From assembly GCA_016647705.1 (NCBI GenBank), contig CM028335.1:25417212-25481211 (forward strand): a stretch of 64,000 nucleotides of DNA, written 5' to 3'. This DNA comes from Eucommia ulmoides. Lineage: Eukaryota; Streptophyta; Magnoliopsida; Garryales; Eucommiaceae. The notes beneath the pieces are model-generated. The model was given only the letters and a program-made list of their open reading frames with translations, ran no database searches and was not told where the DNA came from. The position numbers and the translations under genes are program-made. The number at the start of each line of letters is the position of its first letter. The first letter of the stretch is position 1. Below, one piece after another: positions 11,263-21,210 of this stretch.

Positions 11263-12326
11263 TGGATGATGTATTCTGTGTATCGTCTTTTGATAGTGGT
11301 AATTGCGTATATGATAATGTGGTTCATGATTCTTGTGATTTTAGTGGTAGCGATGGAGATGATGATAATGAAAATATCCATATTGTTATGAAAAAATTAC
11401 TTTATTTCACACTACGTTTTGCTAAAGAGAGCTTGAGTTGAAAAAGAAAAATCGCTTCTTTTGAAAATAGTGGAAAATTTGTTCAAAAATCTAAAATACA
11501 TTTGAATGATTATTGTAGTTTAAAAGAGTTTTCGGAAGTTGTTTTTGAAATTAATAATTTGCTCTCTAAAGTGGATTATCTTAAAAATGAAAATAAAGTT
11601 TTAAAAAATAAATTTGATATGATTTCCAAGCAAAAGTTAGATTTTGTTTTTAAAATCGATTTATTCAAGAAAATTTTTGAAAAATCAAAATCCGACCTTA
11701 AGTCTATTTCGAGAGATTCTGAAAATGATTTTTCTAAACAAAGTGGATATACTTCATCGTCTCATCTTTCATCATAGACCAGTGATGGTTATGTTTCTAT
11801 TGTTAGAAATTATTTACGTTTTACATCTCGTGCTTTTTATGATAAATCAGATTTGAGATGTTATTATTGTAATAGAGTTGGACATTTTAAAGTATCATGT
11901 CCGTTTCGGAACCCTAAGTTTATGTCTAATAAGGACGGATCCAAAATGAAATGAATACTGAAGAAAATTGTTGAAATGTCTTGTGCAGAATTACAAAATG
12001 TCGGAAGTGGACCTAAAGGAATAGTTAAAGAGTTTATATCAAATCCAAATCCACAAGCGACATGTGCAAAGCGAAAAGATGCACTAAAGACACGAGGTGA
12101 AGTTGTAAAGAAACCACAAGAGATATGTGCTAAGAGAAAAGCTGTACTAAAGCCAATATGGGATAGCACAAGAAAACTACAAGTGATCCGTGCAAAAGGA
12201 ATCTTAAATAAATCAAATGGAAAAGATCAAAGGAAGAAAGGATATAAACAATCCAAGAAGAATTGCGCACCTAAATCAATTATGAGCTCAAATGAGGTAA
12301 AAAGTAAAAGTCACCTCAAAAAATAG
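11263..12326 (+). pseudogene. Gag-like zinc-knuckle protein of TR-GAG element (broken)
   Basis: The frame starts at ATG 11263 with an acidic segment (a run of G-S-D-G-D-D-D-N-E-N-I-H). A lysine-rich coiled-coil-like part follows (about 11500-11760), then a CCHC zinc knuckle CYYCNRVGHFKVSC near 11861, then a basic tail with imperfect repeats of CAKRK and KKPQ. Stops interrupt it, for example at about 11439, at 11775 and at 11952-11954. At the last site copy 2 of the family (32030-33139) has a tryptophan codon, so TGG became TGA here. The order acidic, coiled coil, CCHC resembles the C-terminal half of SIRE-type Gag. It would bind element RNA in virus-like particles; that role is inferred. Confidence 0.65.
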
Positions 12327-13749
12327 AAAAGGTATTCCTAACCCTCCGCATTTTAAATTTATTAAATTTGTTAAAGAGGGAGAGTCTCGACTTACCAAAT
12401 AGGTAAGTTGTGATGGTTTCTAAGACCTATTTTCAATAATGTGTTTACTTGTTGTCTTAGAAACATTATTTGGTGATTATGACAATCACATTTAGTTAAG
12501 GGGTATTAACATGTCTTTATATGCTTATATCAAATAGTAATCATGTGTTAATTTTAAAGCATGTTATGTGATTTAGAAAATTAATTGAGTTAAGTTTTTT
12601 TATTAATCTTGATTTATTAAAATGCATGATATTTTATACTGAGATAAATTGAATGACTTAATTTGATCATGATAATATTTGTATGGTTAATATGAAAGCA
12701 TGAGATTTTTTTTTTGACACCATATATGTGATTATTTGAATATTCATGGTGTATCAATCTGTGCTTAATGTTTTAAATTGATACTTTGTGCATATGGATA
12801 TATTTAGAGATATTAAATATCTAGCTTTAATGTATGATAATATGTTCTTATGTTGCATGTCTACTGATTTATAAATGATTATTATTATTCTAAAAGAGAA
12901 ATGAGATTTTATGAGAGAAATATGCATTTATCCGTATTCATGCATGCACTAGATTTAGGATTGATAAAATGCTTGAGTAATGCTTCCTATCTTAGTGTGC
13001 TAAAGAACATATGTTTTGTTTTTATAGAGGGAAGACATTGTTTTGGTATCATGAGTAAGGCATATGGAGTTAATTGATAATTATATGATTACATGCTATA
13101 TTGTTGAAAGATTTTAATTGCCTCTCCTAAGCATGAATTGACTTGTTTATAATTATATATGGGAAGAAGTGTTTATAAGAGGAGTAATATTATGTCATAC
13201 TTATATTGAAACACGTGTTTTGTTGAAAAGTTAAAAGAGTAAATATGTTTGTGAAAAATTAATATCATACTATATTGCTTAAATATAATGATTATTCACC
13301 TATGCGTGAATATTATTCATTTACAATTTGATAGAGGAAGATTGCATGCTCAGAAAGATATTTTTGGTGTGGATCGTGTTGGATTGAGTAGACTTGATAT
13401 TTATCTATAAAAATGATCCACATAGTATTGATGTATTATGCTTAAAAGATTAATTTAGTTAAATAAGTTAAAAGTTGATCCAATGAGCTTTTTATGATGC
13501 TTGCCCAAAGTGAGTTACATGTGTGTTCCCCTCCTACGTAAATTTATTTTTGAAGATGACAAATGGGGAGAATTTGTTGATATTTTATTAAGGAAGAGTT
13601 TTATTAATGAATTTATTATGCTTTATTGATTATGCTTTATAATATCTTTATACTTATGTTTAAATGAGTTAAAGAACCCGTCCTCAAATTCAGAGAGAGT
13701 GTGGTTATATTTTATTTTGAAGAAAATATCAAAGTTAATTGTCATCATA

Positions 13750-13771
13750 AAAAAAAAAAAAAAAAAGAGAT
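13750..13771 (+). other. A-rich polypurine tract before 3' LTR (TR-GAG copy 1)
   Basis: An A-run ending AAAGAGA directly precedes the 3' LTR start TGTTGATCC, the expected place for plus-strand priming. It is almost all A, and the preceding sequence stops at GTCATCAT. At the equivalent point copy 2 (near 31030) joins pol sequence instead. Confidence 0.6.
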
Positions 13772-15497
13772 TGTTGATCCTAAGATTTTGATGAACAATT
13801 AAGTATTGATATTTTGGTGGAACTAATATTTTAATTAAGTGTTTCAGTGATTTAAAGTTCCAGTGATAAAGTTGAAGATATTGAAGATCAAATTAAATGG
13901 ATCCTAAATAATGAACTTGAAGATACTGAAGATCAAATTAAATGGATGCTAAATGATGAAGTTGAAGATTCAAGAGTTTGAAGAAATTAGAAAAAACAAC
14001 CTAGGTAAATTTCAACTCTTAATATCCCATTTAGGAACACACACGATACAAAATGTTTTTATTATTTATGTGTGTTTTGATAAAATGAATTTATTTGTTC
14101 CTATGTGTATTTGAAAAAAAAAATTATAAATGGTTAAAATGGAATTTGAGAAAGTTAGTGGAGCTAATTGAGAAAAGAAATTAGTTAAAGGGGCAAAAAT
14201 GTAAAAGAGAAAGAGTTTAAAATGTGATCAGAGAATAGATGCAGAAGGTAGCAGTCGACTGAGGAGTCGACTGTCCAATGATGGCTGAACTCTCTGAATC
14301 GACGAGTCGACTAACAAGTCGACCGGTGAGATTAAATGAAACTCTCTGAATCAAGAAGTTGACCGAGTGGTTGACTGATGAACTGCATTGGCTACATCCT
14401 GAATCTCTGAGTCGACTGGTGGATTTGTTTTAGGATTATGTGGATTCCGAAATCATATCTAAAAGTAGCCATTTTTTGTTAGGATTTGAGAGAGATTTAA
14501 GGGATTTGGTGATATTTAAGATATGGTTCATATATTACTTAAATCCTATTGATTTGGTACATTAAATATTAATGTTTATCAATTTGGTATTTGAAATAGT
14601 TTCTATTCTTATTAATTGAGGTTGAGAAATACTTTGGGGATTGAATTGAGATATTTGAAAGTTATTTTTAAGTGAAATTGAACATAAATAATTTCTTAAA
14701 TCTGATTACGTGCTCTAATTTGCTTCCCATATCTTGTTAAAATCAGATTTCTGTATCTCATGTTTTTCTATCACTAGTTGGAATATTAATTGAGCTATTA
14801 TTTATCCAGGGTAGTAGAAGCTTCTAAGTGGATTTACTTCTTATCAATTTGTGTATTGGTGAGTTGTGACGGATTAAATATCATTGGGGATATTTAATCA
14901 AGGGTAACCAAGTTACAGTCTCTTCCTGTAAAGAGATTGAGGTATTGATTCTTCCTAGATAAGAATTGTGTTGTGAGTGAATTGTAAAGGTTCCATCCTT
15001 ACTTATGAAAAAAATACTTTGAGTATTGTGTGAGGTTTTGATTCTTGAGCCGTAATGATAAAAAGAATTAAGTTAATCTTTAGCCTGTGAAAATATAGGT
15101 TATTCTTGAGCTTGGAAAAAATAGAGATTATTCCTTAGCCTTAGAAAAGAAAATTGTAAAGGTTGATTCTGAGCCTATAAAATAATCAGTGTACAGGTTT
15201 GGTTCCTACCTTTAAAGGGATCTTGAGAATTAGTGGGTACGAATCTCCGTAAGGCTCGGAGGACTAGACTAGTCAAGAGTAGCTTGGTGAACCAGGATAT
15301 ATCTTGATGTGCTGCATTATTACTTTGTTATTTTTGTTGTTTGGGCATACACATAATTAATTGATTTATTCCGCTGTGATATAAAGATAATAATTAATTT
15401 AGGTATAAAATTAATTATTTGATTTATTGAATTTTATTCTGATTATTTTTTAATTACTCAATTCACCCCTCTTCTTCGGTATTCTACTAGGCCAACA
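13772..15497 (+). repeat. 3' LTR of TR-GAG copy 1 (1726 bp, internally deleted)
   Basis: This LTR starts TGTTGATCCTAAG and ends GGCCAACA. It aligns with the 5' LTR throughout except for a gap near 14682, where 5' LTR positions 9980-10378 are missing; the sequence resumes at ATAAATAATTTC. The gap removes the TATA-like region. LTR copies are identical when they insert, so this deletion arose afterwards. A GTCGAC array lies at 14252-14420, with several sites changed to GTTGAC. Confidence 0.85.
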
Positions 15498-16411
15498 AGT
15501 TGCTTGAAGATGTGGAGTACATTGAGCAACCAAGTATTGATTAAGACGATTAACCAAGTAACTAAGATCGGGTCTGGTGATGGTAAGATAGAGTAACTTG
15601 CCAATCTATCATTTGTAGCTAGTAGGATGAGTAAATAAATTACCATCAGAAACCTGAGGTTTGCTTCCATAGGAACAAAAATAGGTTTACACCCCAAATA
15701 ACTTGCATCTAAATGCAACTCCAAGGCATATTTGCGTTGGCAAACGGAGAATCCTACCGCAAAATGTACTACCTCGAGACCCAAAAAAATACTTGAAAGG
15801 GCCTAAATTTTTCATCTTGAAGCACTTACCAAGGGTTGACGTAAGAGTCTCCATGGTTGTTGAATCATTAATAACAATAATAAGATCGTCAACATAGACC
15901 CAAAGTGCCAAAAACGAATGACCAACAGTTTTGTTAAACAAGGAATGATCACAAGCAGATTGAGTAAAGCCTTCGGAGAGCAAAACAATGGAGAACTTAT
16001 GGAACCATTGTCTGGAAGTTTGTCGTAATTCGTATATAGATTTGTGAAGTTTACAAACGGTATTTGGAGGTGAAGTCTCCCCCTGTCGATGAGAGTAACC
16101 CAGGGGTAATATGATATAGATTTCTTCAACGAGATCATCATGGAGGAATGCATTGGTGACGTCCAGTTGGGTAAGAGACCACCTCGAAACAGCAGCTAAG
16201 GAGAGTAAAACTTTGACAGTAACCAGTTTGTGTCAAGAATGTTAATGCCCTTTTGTTGTGTAAACCCCTTGGCCACGAGACGTGTCTTATAACATTCAAC
16301 AGTATCATCCGCAAGAAATTTGGTCTTGTTGACCCATTTACAACCCACCAATTGTTTTCCAGGAGGTAATGAAACAATGGACCATGTTCCATTGCTTTCT
16401 AAAGCACGCAT
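15498..16411 (-). pseudogene. Copia-A reverse transcriptase and start of RNase H (broken)
   Basis: Minus-strand fragments in alternating frames give a copia reverse transcriptase. Its opening block is RALESNGTWSIVSLPPGK at about 16411. Further on come VGCKWVNKTKF and LVAKGFTQQKGI, an LDVTNAFLHDDL block with the first catalytic Asp, and WVYVDDLIIV with the YVDD core near 15890. The RNase H lead-in CQRKYALELHLDASYLGC follows at about 15720. Several frameshifts make it non-functional. It continues into 8855-9052 on the far side of the nested insertion. Confidence 0.85.
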
Positions 16412-16804
16412 TCCATGTTCATGACATCAAGCCAAACCTATTGCTTAATGGCATCAGAAAAAAAAATTAGGTTTAATGTGTGAAGAAATGGATAATATAA
16501 AATGGCGATAGGGGTGAGAAAGCCTATGATAACTAAGAGAAGAAGACAATGGATATGGAGTGGAAGTAGAGAAAGTGACCATGGAAGCAGTAGAATGATG
16601 AGTGGTAAGACAGCAGTGATAATCTAATAAGTGGGATGGTCACTTGATAACACGATAAGAACGAGAAGGAATATTGGAAAGTGGAGATGAGGATGACGAA
16701 TTAGGAGAAGCAATAGGAATCACGGCAGGAGAAGTAGGAAGGTCAAGGCCAGGAAGAAGAGAAATAGGAAGAACACGATCGTGGAAGAAGTCATGAAGAA
16801 CAGA

Positions 16805-17761
16805 TTATGACTGTGAATTAGAAAATGGAAAAATGGTTTCATAAAAGTGCACATTTCGAGAAATGTAGACCGTATTGCTCTCTAAGTCAAAGAGTTTGTA
16901 TCCTTTATAACTGAAAAGATAGCCAATGAATACAAAAATTCGGGCACGAGGAAAAAACTTGGTACGATGACTAGGAAGAGTGGAACCAGAACATAGGTAA
17001 TCAAAGCTACGTGAATGGGCATAAGTAGGCTTTGTACCATGTAACAGTTCAAACTGAGTTTTGTTTGCCAATAGGGGAGATGGTGTGCGATTAATAAAAT
17101 AAACGACGGTGAGAATAGAATCACTCCAATAGCAAAGAGGGACACAAGATTGAAAAAGGAGTGCTCGAGCTACATTAAGGATATGTTGGTGTTTTTGCTC
17201 AACAACGGAATTTTGTTCTGGTGTGTCAACACAAGAATGATAAGGAAGAATGCCTTTAGAGTGAAAATTTTTTGTGAAGGCCAATTCAGGGGCATTATCG
17301 AAGAGAACTGATTTTATGGATTTGGTATATTGAGTTTGGATGAGAGTGTAAAAGTCAGGGAAAATAGTAAGAACATCAGATCTGGCCCGTAAAAGATAAA
17401 CCCAAGTAGCTCGAGTGTAATCATCAACAATGGTGAGAAATGATTTGTGTCCAGCGATGGTGGCAACATGAAAGGGTCCCCAAATGTCAATATGTATTAA
17501 ATCGAAAAGTTGGGCAGACATGTGATTATGAGAAATAAATGGGAGACGTTTTTGCTTAGCCATATGATAGATGCGACAATGGGAAGAAAAATGAGACAAA
17601 GAATTGGAAAGTTGTAATTCATGATGAAGCATTTGAACTTTTACATGAGATGGATGTCCAAGGAGGAAATGCCAGATATCACATTTAGACATTACAGAAC
17701 AAGAAAAAACTGAATTACAAAGTGGAACTCCCAATTCGAAAAAATAAAGATTGTTGCGGCG
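16805..17761 (-). CDS. Copia-A GAG-pre-integrase and integrase region (309-codon open frame)
   Basis: A single open frame of 309 codons (17734-16805) carries the pre-integrase zinc region (WHFLLGHPSHVKVQ, then the altered CRIYHMAKQKRLPF). The integrase core follows: first Asp in DLIHIDIWGP, second in LFDNAPELAF, Glu in PEQNSVVEQKHQ, so the D-D-E residues are kept. The C-terminal block GYLFSYKGYKLFDL is also recognisable. The N-terminal end is cut by the gypsy insertion at 17767. Integrase would insert element cDNA into the chromosome. It is part of a dead polyprotein and not an independent gene. Confidence 0.85.
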   Translation of the reverse strand, partial: RRNNLYFFELGVPLCNSVFSCSVMSKCDIWHFLLGHPSHVKVQMLHHELQLSNSLSHFSSHCRIYHMAKQKRLPFISHNHMSAQLFDLIHIDIWGPFHVATIAGHKSFLTIVDDYTRATWVYLLRARSDVLTIFPDFYTLIQTQYTKSIKSVLFDNAPELAFTKNFHSKGILPYHSCVDTPEQNSVVEQKHQHILNVARALLFQSCVPLCYWSDSILTVVYFINRTPSPLLANKTQFELLHGTKPTYAHSRSFDYLCSGSTLPSHRTKFFPRARIFVFIGYLFSYKGYKLFDLESNTVYISRNVHFYETIFPFSNSQS

Positions 17762-17994
17762 TCTACTGATAGGTGTAAATTACCTACATATTTTCAATCC
17801 GAATTTATTAGTTTCCTAGTACGTTTATAGTTATTTTTATGTGTTTTTAATTAGTTTTTCTCTTTTTTTATTAAATCAGGTGTGTGGGAAAAAAAGATAG
17901 GAAACTGAAGCGAAAACGATAAGATCAAACCAAAGCGGTTCGAAGTTACGGTGGATAAACAAGCTCGGAGGCTAAAAGATTAAACAGGCCCACC

Positions 17995-18270
17995 GCCTAG
18001 GCGTCCAGACCACCGCCTAGGCAGTGAAGAATCTGAGAAAAGAGAAAAATATTACTAACGGACGACTGCCTAGGCGAAGATTCCTTCGCCTAGGCAAAAA
18101 TCCAGCAGAAGAAGAAGATGGGCTACTGACAGCCGCTCGTCTACGCGAAGTTTTCTTCGCCTAGGAGAAAATCCAACAGAATGTTCTCCCAGTCCACCGC
18201 CTACTTCACTGCCTAGGTGATCGACCGAACTTCCTTAAATTCGCTTAGGCAAAGTTTTCTTCGCCTAGGC
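17995..18270. promoter_or_regulatory. CGCCTAGGCG palindrome array in gypsy LTR U3
   Basis: Seven CCTAGG cores, most extended to GCCTAGGC or CGCCTAGGCG, plus three degenerate copies, lie within about 275 bp. They end about 50 bp upstream of the TATA box. The right LTR has six cores at 22256-22495. The arrangement suggests repeated protein-binding sites in the promoter region; no binding protein can be named from sequence. Confidence 0.6.
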
Positions 18271-18315
18271 GAATTTCCCCTGCGCAGTCTTGAGATATTT
18301 TTAGGATATTTTGGC

Positions 18316-18323
18316 TATAAATA
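18316..18323 (+). promoter_or_regulatory. TATA box of gypsy LTR
   Basis: TATAAATA sits in GGCTATAAATACTCC and is followed by a pyrimidine-rich stretch with CTCTCTCTTGC, as expected around an LTR transcription start. The right LTR has CATAAATA at the corresponding place (minus strand, 22195-22202), a T to C change. Confidence 0.6.
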
Positions 18324-19305
18324 CTCCCTCTCCTCCCCCTTCTCCGGTCTCTCTCTTGCTCTCTTGCATTTTTTAGCCCTTTAGGCTATATCTAAGGGTA
18401 TATTTAGGGATTTTGGAGGGAGAGCTCTCAACCCGAGGTGGAGGATCAACGAGGAAGCGATTAATCGACGTTTCTAACGGTAAATCTTCGGATATCGGCT
18501 AAGTCGCTTGTTTTCCCTCTCTGTTTTATTTATTTTGGTAATTGTTGAGCATGTTTAGATCATTCTACATTGTATAAACGGTTAGGGCCATGAGTTAAAC
18601 ATGGATTGTAATAGGGATTAACGTATTATTTATGAAAATGTAGTTTTGGTTGAATTTGTGTTTCGTTCTTGGTTGTTCCTCGTATGTTGATTGTGTTGCC
18701 GTATTTTCTATGATTATATGCTAGTTTAGATATATTGAGAATATGAGGTTTGACACTTGGGAGAGGTAACCCCGGATTCGGATTAGGGTTAACACAACAC
18801 GACAATTTAACGACCCAGGAGGACGTTAGAAAGTGTGCAATCGATGACGTTGGGGAGAGACTCACGTGACCTAGAGTCGTTAAGATGTTGAGGGGGACTT
18901 CGGCGTTGACATGAAGTCATGTATTCCCCTGTCTTACACTCGGAAGAGGTGGCGAGGGAGTTTACGAACCGAGATTGTCGAATACGCTGAACGCCGTTAG
19001 TGTTAACTAAAACGAAATTAGACGCATTTAAGTAAAAAGTTAATCCCTAGGCAATCTACTCCCCTAAACAATCTCAAATTAGTATTTATAGTATAGTTAA
19101 CTTAATTAGTATCTTAGTTTAGTATTAGTAATTAATTAAAATCCATTTTTAGCGCCTAGATAAAATTAGGTTATGACAATCGCGATACTCGATAGTAATC
19201 TCAACCAATCCCTGTGGATACGATACCCGACCAAAAGGTCCACTATACTAAAACTTGATCTGTACACTTGCGGTGAAAGTAGCAGCGCATTATTTGCGGC
19301 CACCA

Positions 19306-19935
19306 AGTTTTTGAAATACCCCCAAACTCAGAATTTGGCTAGTCCTCGAGCCAAACACCCACACAATACGAAAAATTATACAAACTAATTACGAAATTAA
19401 AAACTATAAACGAAAAACATGAAAAACAAAAATGTGTAAGTTTTCATTATCATCTACTGGCCGAAAGATTTTTCCCTCATCGGCCTCCAATCCTATCAAG
19501 TTCAAGCATAAATCACACCATATGATGTTCTAGAATTTTAATGTTCAAAAATAGTTAGCTTCATTCTAGATCCTATTTAAGTGTGTGTGTGATTAAACTC
19601 AAATATACTACTATCCATTGATTAGATGTGATTATCCCTAAATAAAGATCATGACTAGAACCTTTAAGGTATAGGAAATCCATACGCCTGACCTGGGATC
19701 TATTCTCCACTAATGTAGGCTCGGAGGTTCATGAAGATCAGTAGGGCTTGGTTTGATTTTTGGAAAATGGCCAAGGGTATTTTGGAATAGAAAATAGGTT
19801 AACGTCATCAACTTAACGTTACCCGAGGCACATCGCTTGGCACACTCACACTCGAAACCCCATAGTTATAATTGAAACAACCCCGAACATACGTTTAAGA
19901 ACGTCGTACTCACTTTTCATGTCAAAAAGAACTGA

Positions 19936-20008
<73 letters not shown>

Positions 20009-21186
20009 TAACACACCCCCAAACTCATTCGAATTTCTACAATTTTAGGAGTGTGCAAAAATGATTAAGTAACACACCCCAAAACGTATTCGAATTCTTA
20101 CAACTTTAGGAATGTGCAAAAATATATGAACGACAAAGGACAAGTGAGTATTCGAATACCGAACCAATTAGAATTTCGGCCTAAACCCAACCGCTCACAT
20201 CAAGTAGCGAAATGCTAACTTGATTCACTCAAATTGTGTCTTTAGTTTAGCGATAAAGGTTTGGAAAAAGATCAATCAGCTAGGGTATTTGTTAAGTATT
20301 CAGAATTGAAATGGCTTTTAGGCTTTGACAGGGTAACGAAGGGTAATGATTTATTAGGGTAATCTTAAAAGGCTCAAGCGATCAAATAAATGCCTAAATC
20401 ATATCTTCTAAACAACCTCACCTAGGATTTCGCCTCGAATTTCTCCCAAATCAAGTTCTAGAATCCCTATTGTTATGAAATTGATTGACGGATAATCGGT
20501 TTTAAATCACTAAGATAGTGCTATATTGAGTTTACGTGCTCGTGTATTTAGGGTCTACAATAAATTTTACTAAGACGATACATTAAGCACACAGAACACA
20601 CATGATTACACTCGACCTCAGAACAATCAGGGGACAGAGTCATCATCGGATAAAGGCCTAGATGACGTCAAAACGTAGCACAAAATAGCATCTAAACTAA
20701 ACAAACTAATCCTAAACAAGCATGCAAACGTATAAAAACAGTAAAACATGCTAAAAAAAACATATACACATACTAAAACATACTACACATCACCACAAAC
20801 TCAACACCAGTAATGTCCAAAACAAGCCGTCATCGATCCCAATGACAGTATATAGCATGATATTGAAAACGAGGGTTTAGAACACATACCTAGGAGGCGA
20901 GAGGATCTCGCCTCCGACTCAAATTGACGGAGATGTATCTAACTTATTTGTGACCCTGGGTTACCTCCTAAGAAGTACTTGGTTTAATGTCCTAGGCTCG
21001 ACACATGCCCTCAAGACTGGCGAGATTTTCAATGATCGAACCGCAGGAGTACCTGTCGATCTAACATCTTCAAGCATCCTGTAGGAAAACAAAAACAAAA
21101 CTACAAACGAAAATTATGTACAAAAGAAATGCCTAGATTAAAATCGAGTTATTTACTCCCAATATCGATAGCAATCAACAAGACAA
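19306..21186. other. Non-coding interior of the gypsy derivative
   Basis: Read on the minus strand, 21186 downward is leader sequence. Near 20950 comes a GGAGGTAACCCAGGG phrase of the type that follows pol in Tat/Athila-like elements. Near 19316-19360 lies TTTGGCTCGAGGACTAGCC, then AGTTTGGGGGTATTT, the typical polypurine tract of this group. No gag or pol domain is left. The stretch also holds an ATT microsatellite (about 19937-20008) and two 61-bp tandem units (20010-20131). Confidence 0.65.
19937..20008. repeat. ATT trinucleotide microsatellite, about 24 units
   Basis: An uninterrupted run of ATT lies inside the gypsy derivative. It is followed directly by two 61-bp tandem units starting AACACACCCC (20010 and 20071). 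Such a pure array is likely to vary in length between individuals. Confidence 0.9.
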
Positions 21187-21204
21187 TCCCCGGCAACGGT
21201 GCCA
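21187..21204 (-). other. Primer-binding site, tRNA-Asp type (gypsy derivative)
   Basis: On the minus strand TGGCACCGTTGCCGGGGA follows the right LTR after a short spacer. It matches the complement of the plant tRNA-Asp(GTC) 3' end except for A in place of G at one position. Tat/Athila-like gypsy elements use this primer. It fixes the orientation of the right LTR as the true 5' LTR of a minus-strand element. Confidence 0.8.
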
Positions 21205-21210
21205 AAAACT

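Larger units (their letters stand above)
9053..15497 (+). mobile_element. TR-GAG/LARD-like non-autonomous LTR retrotransposon (copy 1)
   Basis: The element runs from TGTTGATCC (9053) to GGCCAACA (15497) and is flanked by direct AGTTG copies at 9048-9052 and 15498-15502. It has two LTRs, an initiator-Met-type primer-binding site, a 2.6-kb interior with only a zinc-knuckle Gag-like frame, and a purine-rich A-run before the 3' LTR. No protease, integrase, RT or RNase H is present. Elements of this build are known in plants as TR-GAG or LARD. It sits in the RNase H region of the older Copia-A element and is therefore younger than it. Its LTR and PBS resemble those of the SIRE-like element at 30355-40646, a plausible source of helper enzymes. 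Confidence 0.85.
17767..19305 (+). repeat. Left LTR of the gypsy derivative (1539 bp, inverted copy)
   Basis: It starts TGATAGGTG and ends GGCCACCA. Upstream of the TATA box (TATAAATA, 18316-18323) lies an array of CCTAGG palindromes (17995-18270). By eye it is about 93-95 percent identical to the reverse complement of 21211-22712. Nine further bases of the leader (AAGTTTTTG, 19306-19314) are attached, so this copy derives from the 5' LTR side of an element. Confidence 0.85.

Noticed and set aside
18626-18865. A 79-codon minus-strand frame, repeated as a plus-strand frame at 21653-21892
   Set aside because: Both lie at matching places in the two inverted LTRs of the gypsy derivative. The duplication explains the repeated protein; it has no domain and overlaps R/U5 sequence.
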